A stretch of DNA of 64,000 nt from Leucaena leucocephala (GCA_037074615.1 CM073552.1:22048019-22112018), one strand, 5' to 3'; shown: positions 46,586 to 59,345, counted from the first letter of the stretch. A program made the numbers and translations. The notes: generated by a model from the sequence alone, not told the origin.

Positions 46586-47088
46586 ACCAATTCAGAAGAT
46601 AATTATCCCTCCAATCCATCATGAACCAAATAATGCAATTTTATAACAAGAAAATTCAATAAACAAATTCTATTTAAATATTTTATTAGTAAGAAGGACT
46701 TGAGATATACCAATATGTTGAAGAATTTATATACATAGTACCAGTATTTAAAGTCAAATCTTTTTTGTCAATAAAATTTGTAAAGAGACTTTTAACTGAT
46801 TTTTCATTTTATTAAACTCATTTTTTCCCTTTCCACCCTATTAAAGATGCGCTCGTGATATAAATGAGCTGAAGATGTATAATTTTTTTGAAAGTATCAT
46901 ATTTATATTAAGTAGCAGGAAACCAATCTATTTAACTTACTCAGAGGCTATGAAATGTATGTCCCAAGGCAAAGGGCATCAACTATATATATAGAGTAAT
47001 GTTTCACAAGAGCCTCAAACAATTAAAACTATACATGGACAAATGAATAAACAACTCATAGCAACCCCTAATACCATCCCTATAAAAT
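46586..47088. other. AT-rich spacer and 3' flank of the rhomboid gene
   Basis: No gene is visible. The last 100 bases or so should be the 3' UTR of the minus-strand rhomboid gene. Confidence 0.4.
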
Positions 47089-50000
47089 TCAAGCGCAAAG
47101 CTGAGTGCACAACTGCTGGATCTGTGAATCTGTTGGATCTTGAATCAAATATGTATTGGATTTCCCATTGTTTGAGCAAGTTATGTTCAGCTGACCGCCA
47201 AGTTGGGTCGTCTGCAATTATAGCATTCCAGAAAGAGTTAATTCATGCATGCACAGCGGACTAGATCAATGGCCACATTAAAAGTTGAGTCAAAAAAATT
47301 TGATTTTTGAGGTCTTCAACTGTCAAAAATTTAATTTTTAAGATCGATACTATCTTTTAAGAAATTGGTTGTTGATGAAATAGAATATAATATACGATTC
47401 ATGTATCCAGTCCTACTAATACTTAGTAGATTGTTCTTACTATTATTCATCCAAGACTTTTATATAGCATTGAATGTTTAACATGTGAAGAAAGTGGTTC
47501 AAAGGTGCATCGCAGATGCTTAAATTATAGCGAAATTTCTAGTCTTGAAATTTTATGACCTGATGAAGTTATTCAATTAAGAATGATTCAGGTAAAATGT
47601 TATAACTATACTTACAAGACAAGTTCCAGGTTCGTTATTGCAGCTCCATCTTGAAGTTGGGACACAAGATAGATAATGGCACCAAGAACAATGATCATTG
47701 GCATCGACACCACGGAGAAGTGCAATAAGGCCAACAGTAATTCTGTCAAATTGACAATATAATATTAGCTCAATCTCTGAAACAGAACAAAAATGTAAAA
47801 TGACAGTGGCGAGAAAATCAAGGATACAGTTAGAAGGGGCAACTAGGGAAACAGACAACATAATCACGAGCAGGTCTCATGCTATATGTCATTAGGGTTA
47901 AGCCTCGAGAAGTATCTCCTTTTACATATATATATATATAGCCTTGTTAGTGCACTATGATCTTAGAAAGAGCAACATTTCAGAGACTTACCCAGCAATG
48001 ACAAGGATCAGAGAGAGGATCCATAAGATGCACTGGTATTTTTTGAACTTAGATCTTCTAACTGAGGCAGAAGAGTAATCTGGAGAAGCATATCTTTGGT
48101 TAACCCAGCCAAACTGAGGACGGATCAGAAACACAAATCCAAGAAGAAATCCTGCAATAAATCCTCCAATATGAGCAAAATTGTCCACATGTGGGAGGAT
48201 CCCTACCGCTAGATTGACTGCAACGATAATCACAAGAGTGAAGAGTGCTGCAAACTGCAAATATCAGAAAATTATATATTAACAAGTTGGATATAAGAGC
48301 AGAAATTTTCCTTTTCAGGAAATCAGATTTCAAATAGGACAAATGTTATGATCACCTTGTTATCATACATAGACCAATTAGTAATGAGTTCAGAAAGCAT
48401 GCCTCCCAGCAATCCAAAAAGAGCTCCAGAGGCACCCACAGAGATGTTTGACTGGATGAATAGAGCAGAAAGCAAACTTCCCCCAAATCCAGAAATCAAA
48501 AATAGCAATCCAATACGCACTGTAATACAACAATATGAGAAACAAGAAAGTAGTTAGCGCTGAATAATGCAAATAATAACATAAATACAGAAAGCCATCT
48601 CTACTGCAAGAGAAACTCAAAATGAAGTATCTTTAGTATCATTTTGATATAGTTATCAAATTATAAACAGCACAAACCATAGCACATTGAAGCATATGAT
48701 TCTGTGATTTAACCATTGCATTATAACTTGTTAATAATCGTTATGTTATTTTTTTTTTCAAATTTGAGAAAAAGTAGATAACAGTAAGCATGTAATCAAA
48801 TAGTAAACCAGTAAGTTGTACATTACTTTTATGATAACTAATCAGGCACAGAACTATTTTTGATTAAGGAAAGATTTTGTGAGGATGATATTCATGGATT
48901 CAAAGGAAGACTTTGTTCAATGAAAAAAAGAGGCCCATCCTTTGTAATGGGGTAAAATTGATTTTGATTGACACCGGTATAAATGGATTCCTCCCACATA
49001 CTTAAAACCATTGTTTTATGTCTAGATTCTACCATGCCCTGATGTTTCGCATACTATCAATTAGGAGAAGGAAATCAACCTCGCAGTCTTAACTAAACAT
49101 AATCTAAACAATTGCAAGGCACAAGGAGAAAATAAAAGGTGTCAATTTGAGATGCAAAATACTTACAGAATCCAAATTCTTGCTCAAGCCGGATCCCAAT
49201 TATCAGAACACCCAACATATTTGCCAATAGATGGAAGACACCACCATGTAACCACATGCAAGTGATAAGGCGCCAGCCCTGGTGTCTATGAACCACCCTA
49301 CCTACATCAAGAGCTCCCATCTTCTGTAGCCTGAGCAATAAATAGATATCACCTCTTCAATTGCAGCTACAGCCATGGATTTCATTCCCAAAAAAAAAAA
49401 CTCGCAACAGCCACAATCTTAAAATTCAGTCTCACATATGAAAATTATCAATTATAATACAACTACTCATGTATATCCACTTTGTTAGAATGTTGAATTA
49501 GTTAGGTGGTTAATATTAATCACTAGTATTTAGATGACCCTAAAACTCTATATAAAGGGTTCTAGCATATAGGTTTGAGAGTGAAATTATGTAATCTTCA
49601 CCATAGGTTTGAGAGGGTAATTTGGGTCTCTCTTCAAAGTCCCCAAGTGAGGTTTGTTTATCTCCCTCAAGTGAGGGTAGATTAGTGTGTAACCCAAATG
49701 AGTTATTATGATTGTATGAGTATGTTGCTCATGAATAACGCATATGATTCTTCTTTTTTTTTTTCATTATTTCTCTCTAATAAAGTTAACATGGTATCAA
49801 AGCAGTCATTTTAGGACAAAAATGTTGAAGCAATGCCCCTTCAATACTTCCTTCATCTTTTGACATCGTGAGTTGAAGTAAAATTCTAACGAAATATAAG
49901 AGTAACATCTTAATGATTTATAGGAACAAGGACAACTCACGTTAATGAAGAGGGCCCGAGAAGAGGGTTCTCTTTGAGCGGCTGAAAGGAGAAACGACCG

Positions 50001-50269
50001 AGGAAGCGGGCAACACAAGAGACAGAGTTTTTGGGGCAATTGTTGACGTACATGGTAATTACGAACACAGCGATGTTGGCAATAACAATGACAGGAATTA
50101 GCCAGGAAAACCATCTCTTGGAATGCTTTACTTCGGTGTATTCTACCGGCGTTCTAGTTGTTGAATAAGGCAGAGCCACGCCTGTCTCCGCTGGGTGTAT
50201 CGCATTGTCGTTCTTCCGAGAATTAATCCTCAGGTGGACCTCCGACGGTGAAGGTGGCTCTGCCGCCAT
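47089..50269 (-). CDS. RBL: Rhomboid-like intramembrane serine protease (plant RBL type)
   Basis: Six exons close in phase to 389 residues: 49941-50269, 49167-49330, 48356-48519, 47992-48254, 47616-47742 and 47089-47211. Rhomboids cleave transmembrane substrates inside the bilayer; plant members of this type sit in Golgi or plasma membrane. Visible: a cytosolic N-terminus, a first membrane helix (FSWLIPVIVIANIAVFVITM), the LxWxH block CMWLHGGVFHLLAN (H143, N147), the catalytic Ser motif ISVGASGALFG (S195), and the partner His in NFAHIGGF (H247), so the Ser-His dyad is intact. After the seventh helix comes a luminal Cys-rich tail (CSWCHYLSCVPTSRWSC...) continued in the small last exon (TTQLGGQLNITC ... 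QLCTQLCA). That exon was found from its conserved CxxxL/QLC pattern. The start ATG at 50269 has a good context. Which RBL number it is I cannot tell. Intron 5 contains a LINE tail relic. Confidence 0.92.
47340..47445 (+). mobile_element. LINE 3'-end relic, copy 2, in intron 5 of the rhomboid gene
   Basis: GGTTGTTGATGAAATAGAAT, TACGATTCATGTATCCAGTCC and AGTAGATTGTTCTTACTATTATT resemble, with decay, the LINE end at 39930-40005. Confidence 0.4.
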
Positions 50270-52522
50270 GGACAATGAACTCGGTGATGCTAAATGAAGA
50301 CGAGAAACTTCGATCGGGGAGTATGTTGAGGCGAAATCTGATCAAATTCAGAAGAAAGCTAAGTTGAAATTGGAGCTGCAAATGGCGAAGTTCAAGACAA
50401 AGTCAGAAAAAGATTGCGATTTTAGTTACACAAAAAAAATCACAATGAAGCGTTTTGCTTTTCCCAGCGAACGCTATTTGCACATGCGCCTTTTAAAATC
50501 AATCAATCGATTATGATTATTATTTAAATCATTAATAAAATTGGACGCGTTCTGCTCGGGTTGTTCAGTTGTTGAAGGAATTGAAAAGAACAAATTTTCA
50601 TGCATATCCCGTTATTTTCATTGCAAAATTAGATTAATTAAATTAAAATTAAGATTATTTAAAAAATAAAAGATAATATATTAATAAAAAATACTAACAT
50701 TATTATTAGTCCTTACAATTTGATTTAATTTTAATTTTAATCTATATAATTTTAAAATATGTGTTTTAACCTCTATAGTTCTATAAAAATTTATTAAAAG
50801 TATATAGGTCAAAATTAAGAGTCATCTTACCCCCTCCTCTATTTTTCACAAATTTTAATTTTAGTTTATATATTTTTAATAAATTTTGATTTTATCTTTA
50901 TATTTAATTATGTTATCTTTCTGTTTCGTTTGGTAAACTTGACCTTAGTCGTACAAGTATTTTTTTTTATTTAAAATGAATTAGATGTTGGTTTAGGTAT
51001 GGGTTGGTAAACGGAGTATTATCATCAGATGTTGAATATCTTCTGGATTGAGGCTTTTTTTTAATTATATATTAAATGCTAAATTACAGTACTTTATAAT
51101 ATAAAAACATTAATGCATGTGTTTATTTGTTCAATATTGCTGATCCAATAATCATGGCTGAGAAATAAACATGATTTTTAATACAAAAATTAACCATACC
51201 ACTTTTTATCTAAAACCAACAAATTTTATTTGTCAATAAGAGTTACAAAGATAGTAAAGAACGAATTTATATCCATAAGAATATAAGTTCGATTCCTCCT
51301 GTCATTATGAAAGCTCATTTAGTAGGCGATCTCGTAAGTCCCTTAGAAGTAATCTCTGAGTTCTAGAACTATGTCCTAATTTTAATGAAAAATCAGTACC
51401 GAATCTACCTAATTTTTATCTTTTTTTTTGTATAAAATAAAACATTTTTTTATATTGCAAAAAAAATTTCTTAGTGAACAATATTCTATTTAGCTCTCTT
51501 AATTAATAAATACGTTTCCAATCAGGTCAAATATTCTGATTGTTATTCATGTAGTGCAAACTTTTTTTTTGGAAGAAAACATAGGGATGATCTCAAAGTG
51601 ATAAAGACTTGCGATGAATTGAAGAACCCCAAACGGAATCTGCGGCTTTGAGATCAAAGTCGGTAAGATCTGAGAGGAAGAGAGAGAGAAATCAAAACAA
51701 ACTTTATTTGCTAAAATACAATAATGGGAATATATAGAAATAGTTAGCAGACGCGCATTTTGGTTTTAGATATGTAAAATGAAAATGACGTTCATTTGAC
51801 TTTTTGAGGAAACTCGGCTTTGGATTCAATTTTCAATTACGGCTACGCCACCTTTAATCAAGATTCCTTATCAAGTCCATACCTGTAATCTATATACATA
51901 CATATATGTAGAAATTTTTTTAGTCCAATTGTCTTTATTTTGAAAAATCATTCCCTCTAAAATCGTCTGTTTATAGGATGAGTCCACGTGGCTTTTAAAT
52001 GTTTGACATATGCTCCCATAAGTTCTTTTATATGGTTATCAGGTAGAGTAAAATTCAAGGATTGTCAATGTCTTATAAAAGGTAGGTAAATTATTTTTTT
52101 ATTCACATGAATTTAAATTTGAGATTTTGTGTTTATATAATTGAAGTTTCTTTTACTAAAACTAATGTTAGTTGGTGTCAAGTTTTTTCTGTTTAGCACA
52201 AGTATTTTTGATTGAAGACAATCTTGAGATATTATTTGGAAAGTTTTAAAATTTAAGATGTATGTATTGACCAAAATTTTCAGCATAGCTCCTGCGAATT
52301 TGCAGAATATGTTGTATTTTAGGGAGCATATTGGTTGGCAAAAACAAAAAAGTGTGGAGGATATTGGCCCACAATCTCATACAATGACCCTATTGGAAAA
52401 ATATGGTGAGCCCTCTTGAGGTTTTGGGCTTGGCATATCCAATCCCAATCTAAGCACAACATAAGAGTTCAGAAAAAAGAAAGAAAGAAAGAGCACTTGG
52501 CATCCAATTCAATTTATTTTAT
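50270..52522. other. Spacer between the rhomboid and ORP genes, left part
   Basis: The first 200 bases are the rhomboid leader and promoter. Further on the sequence is AT-rich. A tRNA-like SINE relic with a good B box (AAGTTCGATTCCTCC, about 51290) spans roughly 51230-51430. No gene is seen. Confidence 0.4.
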
Positions 52523-52790
52523 CACCCATCGTTCATAGTAGATTTAATTAATAAAAGAGTAAGACGTATTGCTATTTAAAATATATTTAATTTTTAAAAA
52601 ATATTATTTTGTTATGGTTCCAGTCACGACGTTTAGGGAGACATTTTAACTCTTAGATTTCTAGGTTTACGTTTGAGAGTAATAAACAACTTGTCCTGCC
52701 TGATATTGATATTGCTTAAGAAAAAAGGAGATTTCGCCCTACCTTTAGATCGGGTGAACCTAACCCTTTTCAAAAATTTTTAAAAAAAAC
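52523..52790 (+). mobile_element. SINE family S, copy 6 (decayed, sense orientation)
   Basis: Begins CACCCATCGTTCATAG and contains GTTATGGTTCCAGTCACGAC, TTAGGGAGACATTTTAAC and CCTTTAGATCGGGTGAACC, ending in an A-rich tail (TTTAAAAAAAACATTTT). Complementary to the minus-oriented copies. Confidence 0.65.
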
Positions 52791-52841
52791 ATTTTATCAT
52801 ATTATAAGGCATTAACTCATTTTGTTAGACTAAACCTATTG

Positions 52842-52920
52842 ATATACACATCAACTTTTTTTTTTGATAAATTATACACATCAACTTTTTTTTTTTGATA
52901 AATTATACACATCAACTTTT
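52842..52920. repeat. Tandem repeat of about 33 bases
   Basis: The unit (ATACACATCAAC, a T run of about ten, then TGATAAATT) is present two full times plus a partial third, nearly identical. Confidence 0.75.
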
Positions 52921-53032
52921 AATTAGGTGGAATATTCTTAAAACAGTACATCATTAACAATGGCTGAGTTAAATATAAGCGACTCAATATTCTTTTAAAG
53001 TATTGTGAATATAAAAATTACTTACTTTTGAT

Positions 53033-53482
53033 TAAGTGTGTATTTAGATAAGATTTTAAAAAATGGTTATGGAAAAAAGGGCTTTTAGATAGCTTATGGA
53101 AAATGGCTTTTAGAAAAGAGTTTATGGAAAAAAAATAGTTCTGAATAAATAAGTGTTTGGATAATTATTTTTAGAATGACTTTTTGTATTGGTAAATTAC
53201 TAAAAAGGGTATAATTTGATTAAAAGTAGGAGAGAGGAGAGAGGATAGAGAAGAGAGAGGAGAGAGAGTATAAGAAAAAGTAGGGGTAATATAATAATTG
53301 GATAGTCTATAAGCTGTTTTACTATTTCAAAAGCTAGTTTCAGTAACTTATTTAAAACTATAGTTTAGTCCAAAAATATTTATGGACAAATATAGCTGTT
53401 TGTTTTAAAATTTTTTTAAACTAAAATTTAGGTCAAAAATATTTTTAAAATCATAATTTTAAGAAAAACTAAACAAGTCCTA
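53033..53482. mobile_element. MITE family M, copy 5
   Basis: The start (TGTGTATTTAGATAAGATTTTAAAA) and end (AAGAAAAACTAAACAAGTCC) are decayed family termini. The purine tract GGAGAGAGGAGAGAGG lies at about 53228-53270. GATTAAG and GACTTAAG on the two sides might be the target duplication. Confidence 0.55.
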
Positions 53483-54279
53483 GACTTAAGAGTAATTGAA
53501 TCTCAACTAATAGGAATAATAATAGAAAAGAAATGTATAATAAAAGAAAGTAAGTCATGATAGATTAAAGGGTGACAAGGTGAGTGGCGGGGACAAAGCA
53601 TGGCCAATGCGATGCCGGCCAAGGCTAACGAGGAAGGCCCCATGTTAGGAACTTCCTCCCGTCATTCTAATGTGATGACAGCCCCAATAGAAATTAATAC
53701 AAATAATAAATAATTTGATATTATTTAAATAAGATTTTAAATTTAAGTCTTAATATATATAAAAAAATTATTAAAAAATTTATTTATTATAATTAAATAT
53801 GTGATATATGTCGAATTTAGATATAATTAATATAAAATTTTAGTAAATCGAATGAATAAAAAAAAAAAAATGATGACAGCACTAGTTGCTTCCTAAAGCC
53901 GTCCCTTGCGAATTTTCGAAACCATACAAAGCCCCAATGCCAACTTCACTCTCACGCATTCCGCTTTTTCCCATCTGCGATTAAAAAAAAATATATTCTT
54001 TCACCCCTTTCAATTTTCTTTGGACTTTTCAAACCAAAGAACCGCCAACCCGAATCGCTGCTCTTCCTAGCTGTTCTTCGTAAAGAATAATAATATAAAG
54101 AATATATTTATCAAAAAAAAATATAAAGAATATTTGTATATTACATTATTGTTATATTCTAGTCCCCATCTTCTTCCCCTTTAGATCGAATTCAGGGACA
54201 AACATTTCAATTTTCAAGCTTCTCTCTTTTTGATTGGATTTCTGTAATTCCTTCGTTGATTTCCATCGACGATTCAGTT
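53483..54279. other. Upstream flank of the ORP3-like gene
   Basis: A short GC-richer island (53575-53690, GGTGAGTGGCGGGGACAAAG, GCGATGCCGGCCAAGGC) interrupts AT-rich sequence. The last 150 bases or so before 54280 are the probable leader of the ORP gene (pyrimidine-rich CTTCTCTCTTTTTG). No clear TATA box is seen. Confidence 0.45.
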
Positions 54280-57200
54280 ATGGCTCCTAAGGATCCGAAG
54301 CAAGCCGCTGCTGCTGGCGGCGGCGGGGGCTTCTTCGCTTCGATAGCTTCCACTTTGTCCAATTTCGGCAGCGCCATGACCAAATCCGTTAATGGGTATA
54401 TTTTTTCCCGGTTTATTTAGCTATTAGAACATCGGTAATTATTGGATTTAACTTTTTTTCCTCCTTTCTTTTCAAAATTAATGTTTGTGTGTCATTCAAT
54501 ATCGGGCCCTTTTCACACCTTCGTATGATCTTAATTGCTCTCAGATCACTGGTTTAGAAATGGTCTCTTCCTCGATTTTCAGTTCTTCAATCAGATCAAT
54601 ATTAACTGCATATATGTTAAATTCTGGTTGTTTGTTCAATTTATTAGATGTATAATTAGTGATTGAACTTCTTTAGTCACATGTTGCTTGTCTTCTTTTA
54701 TTATTAATCTGTGTCGTGCTCGACTATTATGGTTTCACTATAAGTTGCCTACCAGAAATGTGGCTTGTAATGTTATTTATCCCTCAAAGCTTGTGTTCCA
54801 CTGGGTAAGTTTCATGAAACTATTTTGTGTTGTTATCATTCAGTTTAATGGACTATGAGGGGCTGGAGGTCGTTAATCCAGAAGGAGGCACTGAAGATGC
54901 TGAAGAGGAAGCAAAAAAGGGACGATGGAAACAAGAGGTATAATACTTTCCACCATCATATTGTGTTGTACAATAAAGCACAGTGATTGCAGGAAACTTC
55001 CGTTAGGGAATCAATTATTATTATTACGCGTTTCAGTCATTCACACTAACTTCCATTTATATCCTGAAATTGTGACATGGGATCCTAGCACTAAAGCTTT
55101 TCACCTTTCATTCATGACAGTTCCAACACAATATGATTATATGATGACGATAGTGTGGCATGAAAGAATCACCCATGCCTATGCTTCAGCTTAGACGTAA
55201 ACATTGAGCATATACCACACTTGATGTAGCTTGTAAATTTTTATTGTGGGGATGTTTTGCGTTAAGTTGAAGCGGTGTACATTCTAGCACAGGTTACTCA
55301 CTCTGTTATTTTTACTAACATTTGAAATTTGACATGGTTAGTCATCCTATCTGGTCTGTTTGCCATGTTCAGGCAACTTTTTTTGTTGAGACACGCAGTG
55401 GCATGCTTGCTGATAATATGCAATGCAAAATCTGCGGTTCTTTTGATTGCTTGAAATATGTTGAAAATAATGTAATGTATTATTTTTTCTTGCTCTTTGA
55501 TCCTCAAAGTTTCCTTCATACTTTGTAGGAGCGAGATAGTTACTGGAACATGATGCAAAAGTATATTGGCTCTGACATCACATCAATGGTGACACTTCCA
55601 GTTATTATTTTTGAGCCAATGACGATGCTGCAGAAAATGGCTGAGGTCTGTGTTATAATAACTTAGAGGAATTTGCTCTTGTTTCGGGAAAAAAAATTAT
55701 AAATCTCTTAACTGTATTGTGATTCACAGCTGATGGAGTACTCCTACCTGTTAGATATGGCAAATGAATGCGAGGATCCGCACATGAGATTAGTTTATGC
55801 TTGTAAGCGTTATTTTCAAATTCTCTACTACACACACAAAATTATGCACGCATCTACTTTGCCCATGCATTACATGGCTTGTGACTTTGTGGGTTCTTTT
55901 CACAGCTTCATTCTTTATATCCGTCTACTATGCTTACCAACGAACATGGAAACCATTCAACCCTATTCTTGGTGAGACTTATGAAATGGTCAATTACGGA
56001 GGCATTACATTCATATCAGAGCAGGTGCGTTTAAATTTCTATTTGCTATCCCAAGAAACTATTCTTCCTGTTTTCCTTCTGCTTTTTTAAACTTGGCCAT
56101 GGCCTTCCAGAATTCCTACATGGCACTGGCAAAAAATAGCTTTAACATGCACGAACAAATTTCTTCAGGTCAGGCATCATCCTCCCATGAGTGCTGGACA
56201 TGCTGAAAATGAACATTTCACCTACGACGTGACATCAAAATTGAAAACTAAATTTCTTGGGAACTCAGTTGATGTTTATCCTGTTGGGAGGTAATACTTA
56301 TTCTTCGTGGCTCTTCTTTTTTCCAATAAGTTGAGAATGCTTGATGTCCATACAACACAGTTCATTGTCAAAATTAAGTAAATTCCTTGGCCCAGTTGTG
56401 TGTATGTAAGATTATCTTACTTGGATGCAGGACAAGAGTTACCCTCAAAAGAGACGGGGTGGTCCTTGATTTGGTACCTCCTCCAACAAAAGCCAACAAC
56501 TTAATTTTTGGTCGAACTTGGATTGATTCACCAGGGGAGATGGTGCTGACAAATCTGACCACTGGGGATAAAGTGGTGCTATATTTTCAACCATGTGGCT
56601 GGTTTGGGTATGACTTCTTTCTTTGAAGTACAGTTGATTTCATCTGAATATACATTGACTGTCTGTTGAAGTTCATAATTATCTCTATGAGCAAGTGCTC
56701 ACGCACAAGGTTTAAACTAACTGCTCATTCTATCATGAATAGCGATGGATCTAGAGCTTGACATTTCTTTTCCATTTTTTGTTGAGGGGAGAGACAACGT
56801 TAGAAAGGGTGGCTACAGTCAATGTTATGTTTTTTTAATGAATAAACAAAATTTAATAAGAAATTTGAAGTTGCTTGCCTCCTTAGTATCCATTAATGCT
56901 TGTGAATTCCTACCTCTATCTATTTGCTTTCCTACTTAAGTGCCTAATAGCATGATTTAATCTTGGTCCCCTCAAGTCTTTGCTAAGAAGCATAGTTTTG
57001 TTTTCTTTTTTTGAAATGTCACATGTATATGTTGATCAGTTACTCCTTGTAATTGCTCATTTTGTGGGAGTTTTATTCCAAATACTTGGTGCTGCTGTTA
57101 CATGCTTTCTCCAATTTAAAAGGATTTTGAACTTGCAGAGCTGGTCGGTATGAAGTGGATGGGTACGTTTATAATGCTGCTGATGAACCCAAGATACTGA

Positions 57201-58266
57201 TGACTGGAAAATTCAACGAGGCTATGAGTTATCAAATGTGTGACATAGAAGGAGAACCAATTCCAGGGACTGAGATGAAAGAGGTTGGTTGTTTAGTTTT
57301 TGTTGGCTTTATACCCAAAACTCTTGCTGATTATATGAGATAGAGATGTTGTAATATTGCTTAGGATATCCACTCTTTTGTTTGTTTGTTTTTGGTTGGT
57401 GAAATGGTGCATACCCCACTGATCACATCTCAGTTCTTAAATTGTTCGATTCTGCAGGTTTGGAGAGTTGCTGATGCTCCCAAGAACGATAAATTCCAGT
57501 ACACATATTTTGCACACAAGATTAACAGCTTTGACACTGCTCCTAAGAAGTTGTTGGCATCCGATTCTCGTCTCCGTCCTGATAGAATGGCCCTTGAGAA
57601 GGGCGACTTGTCCACATCTGGCCGTGAAAAGAGCAGGTAATCCTCTATCCACCCTTAGCGTGACTTGGTAAAATATACAGCATCTTCATGTACTTCTAAT
57701 ATGTTGCATTGCTGGTTCAGAACTCTTTCTAGCAGCTGCATGATTCAGTACGAGATAAAAAGAGACTGATAAGACCCACCGGATATGTGAATTCTACTAT
57801 TCTCTTTATCTCGTTACTGAACCATGCAGCTGTTGTAGAAAACCCTAATGTCATAGTTATTGCAAGTGTCAAATATATACATAATGGCATCGTGTAATCT
57901 ATGTAGCTAATTTCATCTAATAGGATAAGGCTTATTATTATTGTTAGGTGTATATTGGATACCAAACAACTATATTTGAAGTGTGAGATGTGACAATCTT
58001 GTGTGGTTAATTTATTTTTCAGTTTGGAGGAGAGGCAGAGAGCGGAGAAGAGAAACAGAGAGGCCAAGAGCCATAAATTTACCCCTAAATGGTTTGATCT
58101 AACTGAGGAAATTACACCTACACCTTGGGGTGACTTGGAAGTTTACCAATACAACGGTAAATATACTGTGCATCGAGCTGCTATAGATAGTTCCAGTGGC
58201 GTTGAAGATGCTGATAACAGACCAGAGTTCAATCCATGGGAATATGATAGTTTGGATGCCGAGTAA
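54280..58266 (+). CDS. ORP3: Oxysterol-binding-protein-related protein, ORP3-like
   Basis: Ten exons close in phase to 461 residues: 54280-54395, 54844-54937, 55529-55645, 55730-55802, 55906-56024, 56169-56290, 56431-56607, 57139-57283, 57458-57636 and 58023-58266. Family members bind sterols or phosphoinositides and exchange lipids at ER-Golgi contact sites. The protein is the short plant type without a PH domain: a Gly-rich start (APKDPKQAAAAGGGGGFF), an amphipathic stretch ASIASTLSNFGSAMTKSVNG, then the ORD. Visible ORD blocks: LPVIIFEPMTMLQKMAE (lid), TWKPFNPILGETYE, EQVRHHPPMSAGHAENEHF, NSVDVYPVGRTRVTL, DKVVLYFQPCGWFG, LLASDSRLRPDRMALEKGD and SLEERQRAEKRNREA with WFDLTEE. Residue 175 is Arg (AGG) where the OSBP signature EQVSHHPP has Ser. 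The position is right at the exon 6 start, and the splice acceptor is unambiguous. Everything else fits the family well. Confidence 0.95.
57878..57955 (+). mobile_element. LINE 3'-end relic, copy 3, in intron 9 of the ORP gene
   Basis: ATAATGGCATCGTGTAATCT, GTAGCTAATTTCATCTAATAGG and ATAAGGCTTATTATTATTG match the end of the LINE at 39940-40005. Confidence 0.5.
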
Positions 58267-58727
58267 AAAGCACTTGTGTAATTTTGTTTTTTGAATTTTT
58301 TTCTCTGTGATTGTAATTCTATCATTTTCTTTGATCTTGTTTTTGATAGCATGAATGCTGAATTATGTTATTGTAGAAATTCTTTCTTTTCGGTGATTCT
58401 CTTAATTCATATTAGGTGGTAATGTAAGCCTTGATATGAACACTTGAAATTTGATATGTAGTGATATTTTGTTCTTATAGAATTTTGTTTTCTTTAATAT
58501 TCGTCTCCTTGGATCATTAATCTAGTAATCCACTTTGCTTAGATTTTGTTACCGTCCTGTTTTTGGGGGCGTGTGGTTTCTAGTTCTATCAATGATTATT
58601 TTATATAAGCATTCCATTGTTTCTAGATCCGTTGTTTTATATATGGTTCTGAATAAATATTCTCACTTTCTCGAAAACATGATTATTTTTAATATAAAAA
58701 TCTTAAATATTGAATAATAGTCTTCTC

Positions 58728-59000
58728 TTTTTTTAATACAAAAATTTTTAAAAAAGAATTAAACTCACTTACAATCTAAGAGTAAAATAAAATCTCATGT
58801 CTTCTTAGGGGATATTAATATCGGACAAGACGAATTATTTATTATCTTTAGGCGTAAATTTACATATCTAAGAATTATAATATTCTCCAAACGCCGCGAT
58901 TGAAATCATAATAAAATAATATTTTTTAAAAATCGAACACATTCTAAATGATCGTGGTTATTTTTTTTGCCAGTTAAACTTACAATCTATAGATAAATAA
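58728..59000 (-). mobile_element. SINE family S, copy 7 (decayed)
   Basis: After a T-rich start come CTCACTTACAATCTAAGAG, TCTTAGGGGATATTAATATC, TTTAGGCGTAAATTTACATA and AACGCCGCGATTGAAATC, in the same order as in copy 1. Heavily diverged. Confidence 0.6.
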
Positions 59001-59345
59001 TAGTCATCAAGATACGCAATAACCACCGTATAAACAAGATCAACTTATGGTCAATTGAGTATGGATTCTCTCTTCCTTTCTTGTTTGAAAGGTTTTTATT
59101 TTTTTTAAAACACATTTTTCTATTAGAAGTAATGCTATTTAAAATAATGTGGTCGATATACACTAAATATGACATGGATACCTCCCTTAACAATGACAAT
59201 GATTTGAACTTTCCAAACAATCATTTTTGTAAAGTTCACAAAGGAAAGGGAAAAAAAGAAGATTGAGTGAGAAAAGATTACATACATAATTTTGCTGTGT
59301 CACTCTTCAAAGCTTACAAAAATTTTCGTAAAAAACTCAATAAGA

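Noticed and set aside
56374..56562. Minus-strand open frame across ORP exon 7
   Set aside because: It is a shadow of the coding exon on the opposite strand.
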